A DNA stretch of 64,000 nt from NCBI GenBank assembly GCA_002914845.1, contig JXTC01000151.1, forward strand, positions 377,738 through 441,737, written 5' to 3'. Position 1 is the first letter of the stretch, and each line of letters starts with the position of its first letter. The notes under the pieces were generated by a model that saw nothing but the letters and a program-made list of their open reading frames with translations, searched no databases and had not been told where the DNA came from. The position numbers and the translations under genes were made by a program. Below, piece by piece: positions 36,895 through 49,891 of this stretch. This DNA comes from Trema orientale. Lineage: Eukaryota > Streptophyta > Magnoliopsida > Rosales > Cannabaceae.

Positions 36895-37328
36895 GGCTTT
36901 TTACAAAATTTCAGGCCTAAAATACCAAAAATTGAAAAATTCTTAATGGGCTGAATTTTTTGAAAAATCCAAGAATGATTTAGAAACATATCAATTTTTT
37001 AAAGTTTGTTAAGAAAAATAACATTTTAATAAAATTTAGAAAAATACCATTTTTCTTCAAAATTAGTAATTTTTAATGGTACTCAAGATAACCAATTGGA
37101 TTACTTGGAGTAACCAATCTAGTTATTTGAGGTAACTGGTCAAATTATCTGAGATAACTTGTTTGGTTACTTCAAGTATCTCATCAATTAATAAAAAGTG
37201 GTATTTTTCTAAATATTTAAAAAATCGTATATTTCTAATTAAATTTTAAGATTTTTCTAACAATTTCAAAATCTGGGATTTTTTGATTTTTTGGAAAAAT
37301 TACCATAAAAAAAAATCAAATTTCCTCT
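36895..37328 (+). repeat. Dispersed GTAACC-rich repeat family, copy 4
   Basis: Starts GGCTTTTTACAAAATTTCAG and ends AATCAAATTTCCTC, the same two ends as copy 1 in reverse orientation. The core has CCAATTGGATTACTTGGAGTAA and TTACTTCAAGTATCTCATCAA. It begins about 40 bp beyond the Helitron. Non-coding. Confidence 0.6.
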
Positions 37329-38174
37329 AGATTGTATTGTATTGTTGTTCAGCGAAAAAAAAGATTGTATTGTATTTTCATAATAAAATATACATTACTA
37401 ATTTATTTTATATATATATATACACACACACACATTACTAATGGACATAGTTATTCGGTTTAGTTAATTCTAACTTTTAGTTTCAGAGTAAATATGTAAA
37501 TCTTAGTTTAGTCCATCAATTTTAAAATGTCTAATACTTGGTCCTTATATTTTTGTCTTAATTTGCTTCATGGACCTTCAAATATCACATTTTTAATATC
37601 CTAAATTATGTGTTATTATATCACTTTTGATCTCCATTTTATAACAGGATTGCTCAAACTAAGACTTAGGACCCAAGTAGTGACAAACAGTAAAAGAATA
37701 AAAAATAAAAGAAAAAGAAATCCAGGGTAACAGAAATGCATTTGAATGCTTAAGGACCAAAATGAGATTAAAATATAACAAAATAAGGGATATTTTAGAA
37801 TTATGCTACTCTGGAACCGAAATGAGATTTAAATTATATTTGAACAACTAAATATAAAATTATGATCATGCAAGTTACTTTAACATCTAGTTCTTTGCTT
37901 GGAAATTTGATGTTTTTAAATTAGAAACAAAATGTCGTTTTCAAATAAGGACTGCTTAAGAAAGATCCACCATACTGTGAACCTGAGACTGATCCAAATG
38001 ACAGTTCCTATATGTGTGCTTAAGACTGATCCACCATTTGGATTACATCCATGGCAAAGATTATGTATGAGAGAGATTGTAGAGTTCATATCCTCATTAA
38101 GTTCACATCATACAGTACTTAGGCTCTTTGGTATTACCATACAACATTATACACCAGAGAAGTTAAGCATATTA
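37329..38174. other. Downstream flank of the SPX-MFS gene
   Basis: Includes an (AT)n/(AC)n microsatellite near 37410-37434. The stretch 37500-37860 has inverted-looking ends (TTTAGTCCATCAATTTTAAAATG and blocks such as GGACCAAAATGAGATTAAAA), suggestive of a MITE. The part nearest the gene, about 37930-38174, is probably 3' UTR. Confidence 0.35.
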
Positions 38175-40711
38175 TTAGTAGAGAGAGTTGTAAGTGAAGC
38201 AAGTGGCAACGATGGAGGATATACAGATGAACAATGCAGGAAGTAAGGTGGTATTCAAGAGCATTCCCTGACCCAAGTACCCTGACAGTGTTATGGTTCC
38301 GTCTGCCACCACTCGGGCCAGAGTTCCCGCTTCTGTTGAAAGCAATCCGCCATTGTAAGTCCCACGAGAAAGCCTTGATGACATGACTCGTGAGAGTAGT
38401 GATAAGTTCACACCTGAAATTAGTCAACCAACAAATATGTTTCAAGTCATGTTCAAGCAACAAAGCTGAACTTTAATGAAGGATATTTTTCAAAACTTGT
38501 TGCTTGAGAAATGGCCAAAGTTACCTTCAAGTACTTCAGCTGAGACAAATGTAATGAGGGCTGAGCCAACGTATTGAGGCACCGAGTAAGGGATCAAGAT
38601 ATGAAAGCTTAGGAGTATGCCTAAGCATACCATAATTTCAGATGCCAGTAGAACTTGCCTGCGAATGCATCAATTCGAGAAAAGGAATAAGTTAAACAAA
38701 AAAGACAGACTAGTTTTATCATAAAGAAGGTAATAAATAGATTGAGGCTGATGGCTACAAGATCACTTGAACCAGAAAACCGATTAGATGTACTGTCAAC
38801 ATGGCTTTTAGCATCATATTACTGGGTGTTGGCCAAAAAGTTTATATCCCTTTTATTGAAATTTCTGACTCTTTCAGACAAACTAGGGTGGACGAAAGGT
38901 CCTCGTACTGTTTCAAGAAATAGTTGATCAATTATCACATAGGGAACCTACAGGGTTGAAGCTGGTATATTGGTAGTCAGGTACATCATGATATGGATTT
39001 TCTTCTCCCTTTAACTAATTATGTAGTAGGGTTATACTAGTAGAAGTTGAAACTGAACTCAACTTCAAAGGTAAATTACTTTAACTTAGGTCTTTCAAAG
39101 ATCAAGGTCATTAGTGCTTTAAGCAATAGTGCACAAATATCTTGATTCTTGTCATTATTTGGTAAAGGCCACTAATAGAAAGTCCTGCATGGTTACCTTG
39201 CATACTGAAGAAACCAAGTACAGAATCTATTCTCAGGATGAATACTTTAAAGATGTACTTACTATGGTTTGTGCATTAGATGTGTTTAGCTATAATTTTT
39301 TTTTAAAATAAAAAAGTTCGAGGAAATGAATTTTGAACTCGATTACTACAAGGACTTGTAATAACAATATTACTTTTCCAGAACTGAATGTCTACCTTTC
39401 TTCAAACATGTTGCTGATATAGTTCCCAACAACAATGTTCACTGGGAGCACTGTCAGACCAAGACACGCAAGAAAGATCGCCACGCTGCTAGTTGACCAG
39501 ACAAAATAGTATCCCGTTATGACACTTGATTCAGCGAGTAAAATCTCCATTGCATACTTGAGCATAAAATATATAAATAGTTGAACCTGGTAAACAATAG
39601 CATGACTCAAGTGAGAGGGATAATGTTGAAGTTTAGAACAAGAAGAAAAGCCTAAACATACAGAATACTGGCTTAAAGTTGGAAAATGGAAACATAAGAA
39701 GGTATAGAAAAAACCATAGAAGCATGATTGTTAGGATCTGAAAACATATGATGGCAAAAGCATAGAGAACATAGCATTTTTATAAACAGGATTAATTTCT
39801 TAACCTTTACTGATGGTGTTAGTAATCTATATGCTGATACAATTGAATCAACTGGTTTCTGGATTTTGTCAGAATCTTCGTCAGCATCATCACAGTCTTG
39901 GACTTCGTCTTCATCTTCTTGGTGAGCTTCAGAGTTCATTAGTAATGGTTGTGTGCGGTCATTCTCTACAGCAACATTTATAAATTGCCCTCCTTCAAAT
40001 AAACAATTATATTAGTTAAATTATGTTTCTATAAAAGAAATGGCTTATTTTAGGTGAAAGTGGATCTTGAAAGTTACCATTGTCATTGTCTAGCTTGGCC
40101 TGACTCATGTGTGGGGATTTCCCTGTGTAATATAGGTTTGTTAAGAAATCACTTCATCAAAGTTGAAATTCCAGTATTTGCTAAAGACACTTACACCTAA
40201 TACAGAATTGTAAAAAGAATAGGAAAGTTGAAAGTTATGGAACATAAAATGAATCATTGTCAAGGACAAAAGAAAAACAGTTTAATGAAAAGAAAAAGAA
40301 ATAATAGAACCAAACCAGAAATTGCTTCCCGCGATACGAGATCCTTTTTATTCTCGCGAGAAGGCTCTCGAAAAGAAATCCACAACCACACCAAATAGAA
40401 AAGCCATGCAAGAGCCATAATCCAACCAGGTAAAGTGTCTTCATTGAATGTCAATTTGTAAATCTTGAAGTTAGTTTGAAACAAACAAGCAAGAGCAGGA
40501 CCACATGCCATTCCAAGTGCACTAGCACTTACAAAACCAGCTGAAGCCTGCATTCTTAGTTTAAGGGGTACACAGTCACTAATATAACGTCTATTAACTG
40601 CTCTTGCGGAACCTAGCCTGTAATGAGAGAGCACTATTTTGTCAACTAATAATACTAAGTTTCTTGGAAGAAAAAGTATGAAAATAGGAACTATGAAACT
40701 AGTGAATCACG

Positions 40712-40743
<32 letters not shown>

Positions 40744-42187
40744 CAAAACGATTTTGAGCTTAATTATCAATGTATTTGAGGGTATGAATACAGAAGCATA
40801 TCTTCATAGAGTAACAATGGCACGAACCTTAAAGAAACAATACTCTTTTTAAGAATGTCACATTTCAGTTTGATTAGTATTTTGAAGGATATTGTTGTCA
40901 CAAAAGTATAGAACAGTAAACAGAAACAAAATTACAGGAAAATTGTATCTGGTGTTGTGGACTGATAAGGTAATGATCTTCTCTTACAATCCGTAATTTT
41001 CATGAAAAACTCTGAATTGAAATAGTTCAATATTAACCATATTTGACAAGTTCACTGTTACTATATCAATTGCTTGCATATACATTCTAGTTGCCAATTA
41101 AGCAAAATCTTAACTTTAAAGCAAATGAGACAGAAAGATTATTGTAAAATGAATTGCAATACTAGACTATTGTAAAATGAATTTCAATACTCTAGTGATA
41201 ATCTTAGCTGAACGAACAAAAGATACTAATACCACATATGGGGTAGTTTTACAATTGCATGCAAATGATTCTATAATAGTATAAATCATTATGAATGACA
41301 TGCTATTCTCTTGAACAACCAACAAATCAAATATAAGTTTTACCATTCAAGCAATAAAGAAAATGAAATTACTTACCCACAAAATAATCGACCAATCAGA
41401 AGGATTGATATCGAATTAAGATCGTAAGCCAGCGCATATAAGGTGTTCCCCACCAGTAGAATGATGCTACTAAATACTAGTGGCCTCATGTATGATCTAT
41501 TTGACCATGCACTGAAATAAACTGAAGAGAACACCTGAGCAATGGCCATTGAACCAATCACAACACCACAGACAGTGGCTGCAGCTCCAAGGGTCAGGGA
41601 GTAGTGGTCAGCTGTTGGGACAATTATATATGTATTTACCATATATAGAAACGTGTTTGCCAAGTTCAAGAGAAGTGATGTGAAATGATATCTTTGGTCA
41701 TCGATATCGCCCTCAGATGCTGTTGGTAATTCCTCTGGGAAAATAAGTGCATGTCTTCCCAAGAAGTGAAGGAAATTTGTTGAGTTTGATAACCTCTCAA
41801 CAGCTGTTTTGATGGAATGAACAATTGGATCCTGAACATATACAGACCATTTAGATGACATCTTCTAATCTACAGAGTACATATGGAATATTCTGAGGAA
41901 ATAATAGTACTCTACTCGGGGATCTACTAAAATAATGTGGTAAATGCAGAAACAATAGAACAATGATCTACTCCTATAATGAGAACTGAATTGCATTACT
42001 TGGATTCAAGTTTAGTTATTACTATGTTTCATATCACCTAACCCCATTGTGAATTTGGTTACTTAGAACTATTAAATTTTGTTGCCTTTGTTCAGTTGTG
42101 TGCTTTATAATTTACAAGTCAGTTGTGTTAAGCATAAATTATGGAGCAAGGTCGAGAACTCCAGTCCAATTTTTCAGTCATAGCAAC

Positions 42188-42227
<40 letters not shown>

Positions 42228-43916
42228 CTTTTGGACCAACCAAGTCCAATGAAAAAGATATTGGGAGTAACTTCATCCACCCAATCATTTCAAGCCCACA
42301 TGCTAGACTATTGTTGTACAGGTCTCTAACATTCTATGGCTCATGAATATGTAAAATTATCTTCCTAATGTTCCTATTAAAGAAAAATTAGCAGAAGATG
42401 CAGTCTAAATCAGAATACATTAAAAGAGAGTAATAAAATTGCATATAGCTTATCAGAAAAGATAACATTGCATATAATACTTCGATGGATATGAGAGTAA
42501 ACCGGATGGGAAAAAGCAGGCTGATCATATATTGATACATAGCTCCCACGATTGTCTTTAAGGTCTTGAAGTTCTGCGAGATTGCGGGATATTGCTCCAA
42601 CAACTGCCCCAATACCCTGCGCATTTGGCCACAAGTTGATAATGCTTTCATTTGTTTGGAGATAAAAAATCCTATCCATATGTTGGTAACTATTGTTTTG
42701 TACCCTTAATATCTCTAAACTGAAACTTGCACTGAAACATGAAAAGAAGAGAAAGAGAAGAACAGATTACATCTCTAAATATGAGAATAAAAGTAGTTGA
42801 GTTTAGCACATTACCACATGCTTGAAGACTTGGCGCAACTGGGAATAGGGATGATTCGATCGAGTTTTGACATAGTAATCAGTAAATTTATAGCCAAACC
42901 GCTTGTCAAACTTCTTCAAAATCTTGCGTAAACCAATAGCATTCATCTCAACAAAAAAGAGAAGCCTCAAAAGATCGCGTCCAACGGCTCTATACTCTTC
43001 TTGTACTTCGGATACTTCTTTTCCCTCTGGCTGCTGTAAGAGGGCATCACACTGTTCTCTGAGATTGGATAACCTGCTTGCAAGCGATCCTTGTTGTTCC
43101 AGAAGAAACAAAACAATCTTCTCAATCTGGAGATTAAGTAAAAACAAGGATCATTATCTCTAGGTGATTGTTAGAAAGCAATAAGTAAAAGTCAATAACA
43201 TTATCAGCAAAAAAAACTATCATATTCAATCATGATTTCTCATGAATCCTTATTGATAAGATGAGCTGGTTATCTTGGCCTCTTAGTCTAGTAATTAGGA
43301 GCATGAAGAAGTAAATGTAAAGAGTGTACTTTCAGGAAAGTACATAGATCATAATAGAGAGCCATGTAAACTGCGTCACTCTGCACTTAAACATGGCGTT
43401 TAATCTTCATTTGCATAAAGGAATTCGATCGAACTCGTGTCTATTATTAGTTACCTGACTATCTAGCAACCTGGAGAAGTCTCTAAGAATGAAAGGGCGG
43501 TTTTGTACTCCGACCTGAATTTGTTGAGCATAGCGATTGACCTTCTTCTTCATGAACTTATAGTTGATATAATATCTGAAGCAAAAACAGAACGAGGATT
43601 CAAGCTTAAATTCATGATATAGTAATACCATTTCTTAACTGTTAACCTGCTAAAATCTTCCCAAAAAAAGGCCTTTATCTATTCAATATGACTAACATTT
43701 ACAAAACCCCTCAACTGTATGTCTGCATCCAGAATCAACATACTAGTCATGTGACATGAGCCATAAAATAAGTATGTCAACAAGAGCTTATTATTAAAAA
43801 TTAAATGAATTGAAAAAAAACAGTTTAATTCAGTAACATTGTTGAGAAGTATCTTATACATACCCTTTCCATTCTTGAATTTGTGATTCTCTCAGCTTCT
43901 TCCCAAAGGCAACCAT
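38175..43916 (-). CDS. PHT5: SPX-MFS vacuolar phosphate transporter (PHT5/VPT type), 717 aa, 11 exons
   Basis: Vacuolar-membrane phosphate transporter with an N-terminal SPX sensor of inositol pyrophosphates and an MFS transport domain; it moves Pi into the vacuole. Exons are 43864-43916, 43455-43575, 43126-42815, 42616-42503, 41831-41377, 40617-40316, 40122-40078, 39992-39805, 39586-39396, 38658-38525 and 38413-38175; all phases close. The SPX domain (about 1-160) has [28 protein letters not shown] and the lysine surface [15 protein letters not shown]. The MFS part starts near residue 240 ([20 protein letters not shown]) and ends CFTYNSLY. An acidic cytosolic loop ([20 protein letters not shown]) is encoded by exon 8. 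The length fits Arabidopsis PHT5;1 (about 699). Confidence 0.96.
42191..42224. repeat. (GA)17 microsatellite in SPX-MFS intron 4
   Basis: An uninterrupted AG dinucleotide run in the intron between exons 4 and 5. Confidence 0.95.
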
Positions 43917-44670
43917 CTTTCAAAGAAGAGATTGTACTAACACCAACTTATAAATCACTGAGAATTGATTGAAACACAAAAGTTAGGTGTTATAGTTATA
44001 CATCTCTAAACTTAAAAGAATTACAAAATTTTTCTCCAGATAAATTTAAATATTCAGATTTTTCTTTTTTGTAGGGAGATATCGTAACTGATTATTCTTT
44101 CACTCTTTCTAACAACTATAGAAAGTGACATAATTTAGCTCAATCCAGAAGAAAGAAATTCAATGAAAACGAAATGTGGAGAAATTAATAATGACATTCA
44201 TATGAACAAACCCTTTCTAGTTTACTTAAAAGAATTAAGAAACAACAGAAGCAGAATTTGGAGAAAGAGGTTAAAGTTTTTCTTATCTCTCAATTTTCAA
44301 AAACTGGTTAAGATACATAAAAACATGAAGCCTACTATTTCAAAAAACATAACAAATTAGACTGAAATCCCCCACAACCTAATATCACACATTTATTTGG
44401 CAAAAAAATTAAAATAAAAAGAAGTTTATTAAAAATGAACCAAAAAGAAAAAGAGGGTCTTATTACCAAATGTTCTACACGTTAATAAGGAGCAGTGTAG
44501 AGAGAAGAAGAAGCAGAGGAAAATAACGACATGGGAATCTGGGAATCCAAACAAGTCGGATGGGATTTTTCTAAAATATTTGATAGTTACATGACACTGA
44601 TTCTAATGCAAACGACAGACTGATTCTCCAGACTGATTCTCATGCAAACGACACACTCAGTCTGTGTGGT

Positions 44671-44722
<52 letters not shown>

Positions 44723-46210
44723 GTCCTGAATCTCGAGCCAAATTTAATTATAGTATGGTTAAAAATAAAAAAATCAAATTCCAGGAGAACAGGTGGTACA
44801 TATAGCCACGTGATCTTTTTTCTTTGACACTCGTACGAACCATTCACTGTCTCACCTTTCTATACAACACTAGTATTATGCCACGTACACCAAGTCTTGC
44901 CTCTCCTTTAGAATAAAAATGATGTGAAAAACAAAAAATGGAATCAAATATATACATACATTACAGGGCTAATAAAAGTTCTATAGCTGAAACCAAAAAA
45001 AAAAAAAAACGAAAACTGGAAGAAAAACAAAAGGAGTCAGACACCAAACAAAACTGACACAGTGAATGTTTTGGAATCAAACTCTCAAACTAGTTAAATT
45101 CCCTCTCTCACCTTAGAATACATGCACAAACACACATAACATATGATTATAAATGTAAAAAGTATAAAAAAACAGATATCTGTGGCTGGGATATTCTTTT
45201 GGTGATTCATACACGTATCAGATTACTTATGTATATGACCATGTGGAAACACCACAGCTGTGAATATCTTTTTCTGGTTACAACATATTTGCATCTTTTA
45301 TTATTCTTTTATGTCACACTTCTTGTTTTCTCATTCTGTTTGGAATAATGACACCATTGCCTTCTTATGTTCTTTTTTATTTTTAAGAAATAATAATAAT
45401 AATAAGAATAATAATTTTGACCTCATCATTTCCAGAAAATAAAGAATAAAGATGGTCTTATCTACAAGTTTTTACGATTTCTCCCTTTTACCCCTCTTTT
45501 ACTCCTCCAATTATTGTTATTGTTATCCTTACTCTTCTTTAGTTGGGCAAACAAAAACTAAAATGGGTGTGATCCAAATCTCTAGATAGTTTCTCAAAAA
45601 AAGAAAGTTACAGAATATCTTTGTTGAGGAAACCATAGGTTATATGATGAAATACAAGTTTATTTGTTAGACCATGACATATATATTTCTTTTTTTGTAT
45701 GTTCAGCCAAAATAATAATTATCATATGCTTGCTCTATTAACTTCTCTCCCCAAAAAAGCTTCAGGGTGGTTGATAGGCCATCCAGAGGAAAAAATGGTT
45801 GCATAATAAAAATTAGAAATATTCAAAACAGTCCTGATAACGAATTTAAAGAAGGCAAATATTCCTAGTGCCATTTCATGGTTGAACCCATGAGAGAGCA
45901 AGGTTTCATATACATTAAGAAGCAAATTTTCAAACCAATTAGGGAACTTCATATAGACCTCCTACCCCTTTCCCCCATTCCCCCAACTTTAACAGAAGCA
46001 TATTTGAACTTAAAATGTGTGTAACAATACTAAGTTTACACACTCAGGTCAGAAAATAAGGTACGTACGCATGAGGCAAATTCAACTTAAGAGGCACTCA
46101 AATAGTTTCTAGCAGATTTCAATATCATTGATTTACAAGGCTCTTAAGTCAACTAAATAAGGGCATTTTAAGAAATTTAAGTTTCATACTGCATTCATGG
46201 TATGGAGAGA

Positions 46211-46244
<34 letters not shown>

Positions 46245-47460
46245 AGTCACACTGCTGTTATAAAGAAAACTTTTGGGAGAGAGAAGAAAATCAAGCCTGG
46301 GAAATATGTTGAAGTTCTAGCAATTTTTATAAATGAACCAGAAGTAGGAAAATCAGAACTAGCTTTGTTTTAACTCTTAATACTACATATTGGCTTCACG
46401 ATGCTAACATATTGCTCTCTTTGTTTTCAGAGTTCTTTGTCTTATGGCTCCCATCTTATTCATCCAAAGAAATACATGTACATACATACATAACATAAAT
46501 ATATTACACACACACACACACACTAAAAGGCATACGATTTATCTCATTTGCATGATATTTTTCCTAAAGTTGTAAACAGAAGATGTCATTTTGCTTCTTG
46601 AAAGAATTCCAAGTATTGCTAGCAAGCAAAGTAGTCTCACATACACATGCATAAACATCATATACTCACAGCTTTAGAGAACTATGGTGATGTACTCAAA
46701 GTTCAAATGTCATCAGGTACAGAATCTTCAGTACTGGATGTCAAATTTGTCTTCACATTTTCCTGCTTTCCAATGTAAAAGAGTTTGAATCCAGTTTGAC
46801 AAAGTCCAAAAATGCTGAAGAGTGAAGACCGAAGAAAAATGAAGCTGGTTGATTCTTACCCTTGTGGAATGGTTTTTTGGACAATGAAGATTTTGAGAAT
46901 AAAACAAAAGAGTTTTCTACAGTTATTTGCCACCAAACAACTCACTACCACCTTCTTTTTCACTTGGCTCTTAGAAGACTGAAAGGCCTTATGTACTAAA
47001 CCTTCTCAATGACACTTTTTGTGATAGATATACAAGAATAAACCACGTTTTTGTTTTCTTAAATAAGAGGTGAAAGATTCGAACTTAAACGTCAATACTA
47101 GAAATAGATTTCTAAATGAATTTCAATGTTTGTAATAGAAATACTTCCATAAGCTTCTCTAGGATAAGTTTTATATATATATATATATATGAAAGAGTAA
47201 AAAATTCGAACCTTAAATCTCATTGGTATAATAAATATAAATGTGTTACTAATGCAATCACTCTTTAAGATAAACTTCAAATAAAGGAATAGTCAATTTC
47301 AATTTCATCGTAATTTCGTTTAATATTTTAATAGTATCTTATGTATATAGAGATCAAATGTACTATCCTAATAATATCTGAAAAGTTACAACTTTATCTC
47401 TCACACAAAACCGTGACCACTTATGTTTTAGGTTTTGCCTTTTAAAAAATAAAAATAAAG
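43917..47460. other. SPX-MFS upstream region and gene-free DNA
   Basis: The gene leader and promoter lie at the left. Uninterrupted or nearly uninterrupted (GA)n microsatellites occur at 44672-44719 and 46205-46245. A short duplicated motif, ATGCAAACGACA, sits at 44607 and 44643. (AC)n is present near 46506-46524 and (AT)n near 47171-47190. Minus-strand open frames such as 45722-45952 match no known family. No gene or RNA supported. Confidence 0.4.
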
Positions 47461-48140
47461 AACTCTTGTTTCTCTCTAAAACCCGGATCTTTCTTCCTCC
47501 AGCAGCAACGCTTTCTCTTTCAGCAGCGACGTTTTCTCTTTCAGTAGCTTTTTCTCCACTCCTCTACTAACAGGTTCCTTCTCTACTAGAGAGGGGGTTT
47601 TTTCTTCTCTCCGATATGAGTTTTTCTCCGTTTTTTTTTTTAATTTTATTGTCAAATAATCCTCTCATATAGGGAGACAGTCTTCCTCCTAGATCTAGAT
47701 TTAGGAGATCTTAGTATACCTAAATCTAGATCGGTGATAATTTATATTTTTAGTTTTTTTTTTATTTTTTTTTTATTTTCAAGAGTGTGATTGTCCTTAG
47801 ATCTGTATCATATTTTATTTAGATCCGGAGAGGTAGTTATCATGGCAGGTTAGAATTGGCAAAATCTCCTCTAGTAAATCAATTAGATGTGCCAATTCGG
47901 ATTGAAAAAAATCAAGATGAGCCATTGAAGAGCTCTAGTTTACTCGAGTTTTCTAAGATCGTCGTCAAAGACTACTGGTGCTCCGAGATCTCCGAATGAG
48001 TTTTTATCTTCAAATTTATGAATCGTTTTTCTGATTCTCATTGTAAGAGGTTATATGTAATCTAATTGGCTATTGTAACATTAGATGTGAGTATTAATGA
48101 AGTTGTTTCTTTTTAAAATAAAATAAAATAAAATAAAATA
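47461..48140 (+). mobile_element. Retroposed sequence with (AAAAT)n tail
   Basis: A sequence less A/T-biased than its surroundings starts AACTCTTGTTTCTCTC, contains AAACCCGGATC and AGCAGCAACG, and ends in about six AAAAT units. Both sides show AAAATAAAAATAAAG (ending at 47460 on the left and at 48149 on the right), which would be a 15-bp target duplication. This arrangement fits LINE-driven retroposition of a transcript or a short non-LTR element. The low complexity of the repeat makes the duplication less certain. No ORF. Confidence 0.4.
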
Positions 48141-48149
48141 AAAATAAAG

Positions 48150-49130
48150 GCTTCTTGAAATTTTTGTTCAAGCTCCTTTAATTATACTTTTGAACCAAAT
48201 CACAGCTTCTTAAAAATTATCCATCCCCTTTAATTACTAGAAAGAGAAAGCTGGTGGGACACAAACAAACAACTTTTGGAGAAAAGATTTTTTTCAAAGA
48301 AAAGAAGTTCCAAGACACTGTTAAGTAACCAAATGAATATAGGACACGTTTTAGTGTCATGTGATACCAAATACAAGTTTAAACTTTAAATTAGTCACTA
48401 GCTGACTAGCATTTACTATGTTCTAGGAATATATAGTTTTTTAATCCAACATATCTAACAAGTCGATGTCACAAAATATGTTGCTTTAATTTATAAGGGG
48501 ACAGGGAACATTACTGGGTAAAATTAATGGCATGTACTTGGTGTCTTATTTGCCGTATCCATTGTCACGTTCAATATCTTAGTTGATGTATGCGGTCCAT
48601 TAGGAATATTCTCTAGAATTTTATCCATTCCATCTAATATAAAATTGGGTATATTCTCCTTGTTTGGTTTTCGTTAGTGACACAACAAGAAAAAGGTTGG
48701 ATTTCAATTTTTTTGTCTAATAAACCAAAGATTATTTAGGACAAAATGACTGTACGTGTCGACGTCTCGTTGGGCAAAAATGTCCCTAAAATGTCAACAA
48801 GATGTCAAGATTTATACTTTATAGGTGTGGCCAGTAAGCAAGAACTAAATTTAGCCAATTATTTCTTGAGATATGGTTGTTTTTTTTTTTCTTTTTTTTT
48901 TTCTGGGTGGAGTGGGGGGTTTTTTTTTACGTGAGATGCGTTTTATGTGGTGGAAATCTACTTTTGGTTAGACATTGTAAATACAAAGACTTATGAGATC
49001 TAATTTCCCAAGTACCTAACTTTAGATACTAATCAAAAGCCAAATCATAAAAGTGGATTTAACAAAATTCAAAGAAACTATGATCAAATCAACTATAAGA
49101 TATGTGGTTTTGAGATTAATAAGATAACTT
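48150..49130. other. Gene-free A/T-rich stretch
   Basis: No gene recognised. Contains T-runs near 48881-48901 and 48922-48929. Confidence 0.35.
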
Positions 49131-49252
49131 GACAAGGTGGTATAATGAAATATTCAAGGCACCTAATTAATACTAGGTTAAAGTTGCCTTTGATAAGGTG
49201 GTACAATGAAGTATTCAAGGCACCTAATTAATACTAGGTTAAAGTTGCCTTT
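49131..49252. repeat. 61-bp tandem duplication directly left of a hAT derivative
   Basis: TATAATGAAATATTCAAGG (49141) recurs as TACAATGAAGTATTCAAGG (49202), and the shared block continues as CACCTAATTAATACTAGGTT and AAAGTTGCCTTT. The right unit runs into the target site of the following element. Confidence 0.85.
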
Positions 49253-49258
49253 CTCATA

Positions 49259-49884
49259 GAGGTGGCAAAATGGACCAGTCTGCGGCCCGTTATTATGGTC
49301 CATGGCTCGGCCCGGCCCTAGGGGTAGGGTCGGGTTGAGCCTAAATATTTAGGGCCGCCAACCTAGTCCGCATAGGTCAGTCTGGCCCGGCCGCTAAAAA
49401 TATATTTTTTTATTTTTTTAAAAATTTTTAAATAAATTTAAATATAAAACTTTCTCCACTACTTATAAATACACACTCCCTCATTTTTTTTTTACACTTT
49501 CAAATTTCAATCTAATTCTCAATAATTTTCTTATGATTTTTATTTTAAACTTTTTTTAATCAACTATTCAACTTGTATACTTTTAGTTTATTTAATTATA
49601 TACAAATTTTTATCAATAGAAAAAAAATATATATAACTAATATTTTTTATATACAAGTAATTATTTAAATTTCTAATATTTTTAACTAATTATACAACTA
49701 ATAATCTTATTTTTTTAATTTTTTTTAATTTGGGCCAAGAACGGGCTGGCCGGGCCCGACCTGCCTAGGAGCCGGGCCGGGCTCAATTTTCAAAATTCCG
49801 GGCCAAGCCGGCCCGGCTCACCCCGTTTTCCCTCCCAAGCCAGGTTTGGAACTATATCTCCAGGCCCACCCATTTTGCTATCTC
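49259..49884. mobile_element. Non-autonomous hAT-like element, 626 bp, GC-rich ends
   Basis: The ends are GAGGTGGCAAAATGG on the left and GAGATAGCAAAATGG on the reverse complement of the right end. TCTCATA is duplicated at 49252-49258 and 49885-49891; extended by one base it becomes an 8-bp repeat with one mismatch, as expected for hAT. The sub-terminal parts are rich in CGGCCCGGCC-type motifs, while the interior is A/T-rich without an ORF. This is a common type of short plant hAT derivative. Confidence 0.75.
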
Positions 49885-49891
49885 TCTCATA

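Noticed and set aside
37932..38246. 104-codon plus-strand frame overlapping the 3' end of the SPX-MFS gene
   Set aside because: The overlap is with a well-supported antisense last exon, and the remaining part looks like its 3' UTR.
45722..45952. 76-codon minus-strand ATG-started frame
   Set aside because: No recognisable motif, no neighbouring exons with matching splice sites, and it lies in gene-free A/T-rich DNA.
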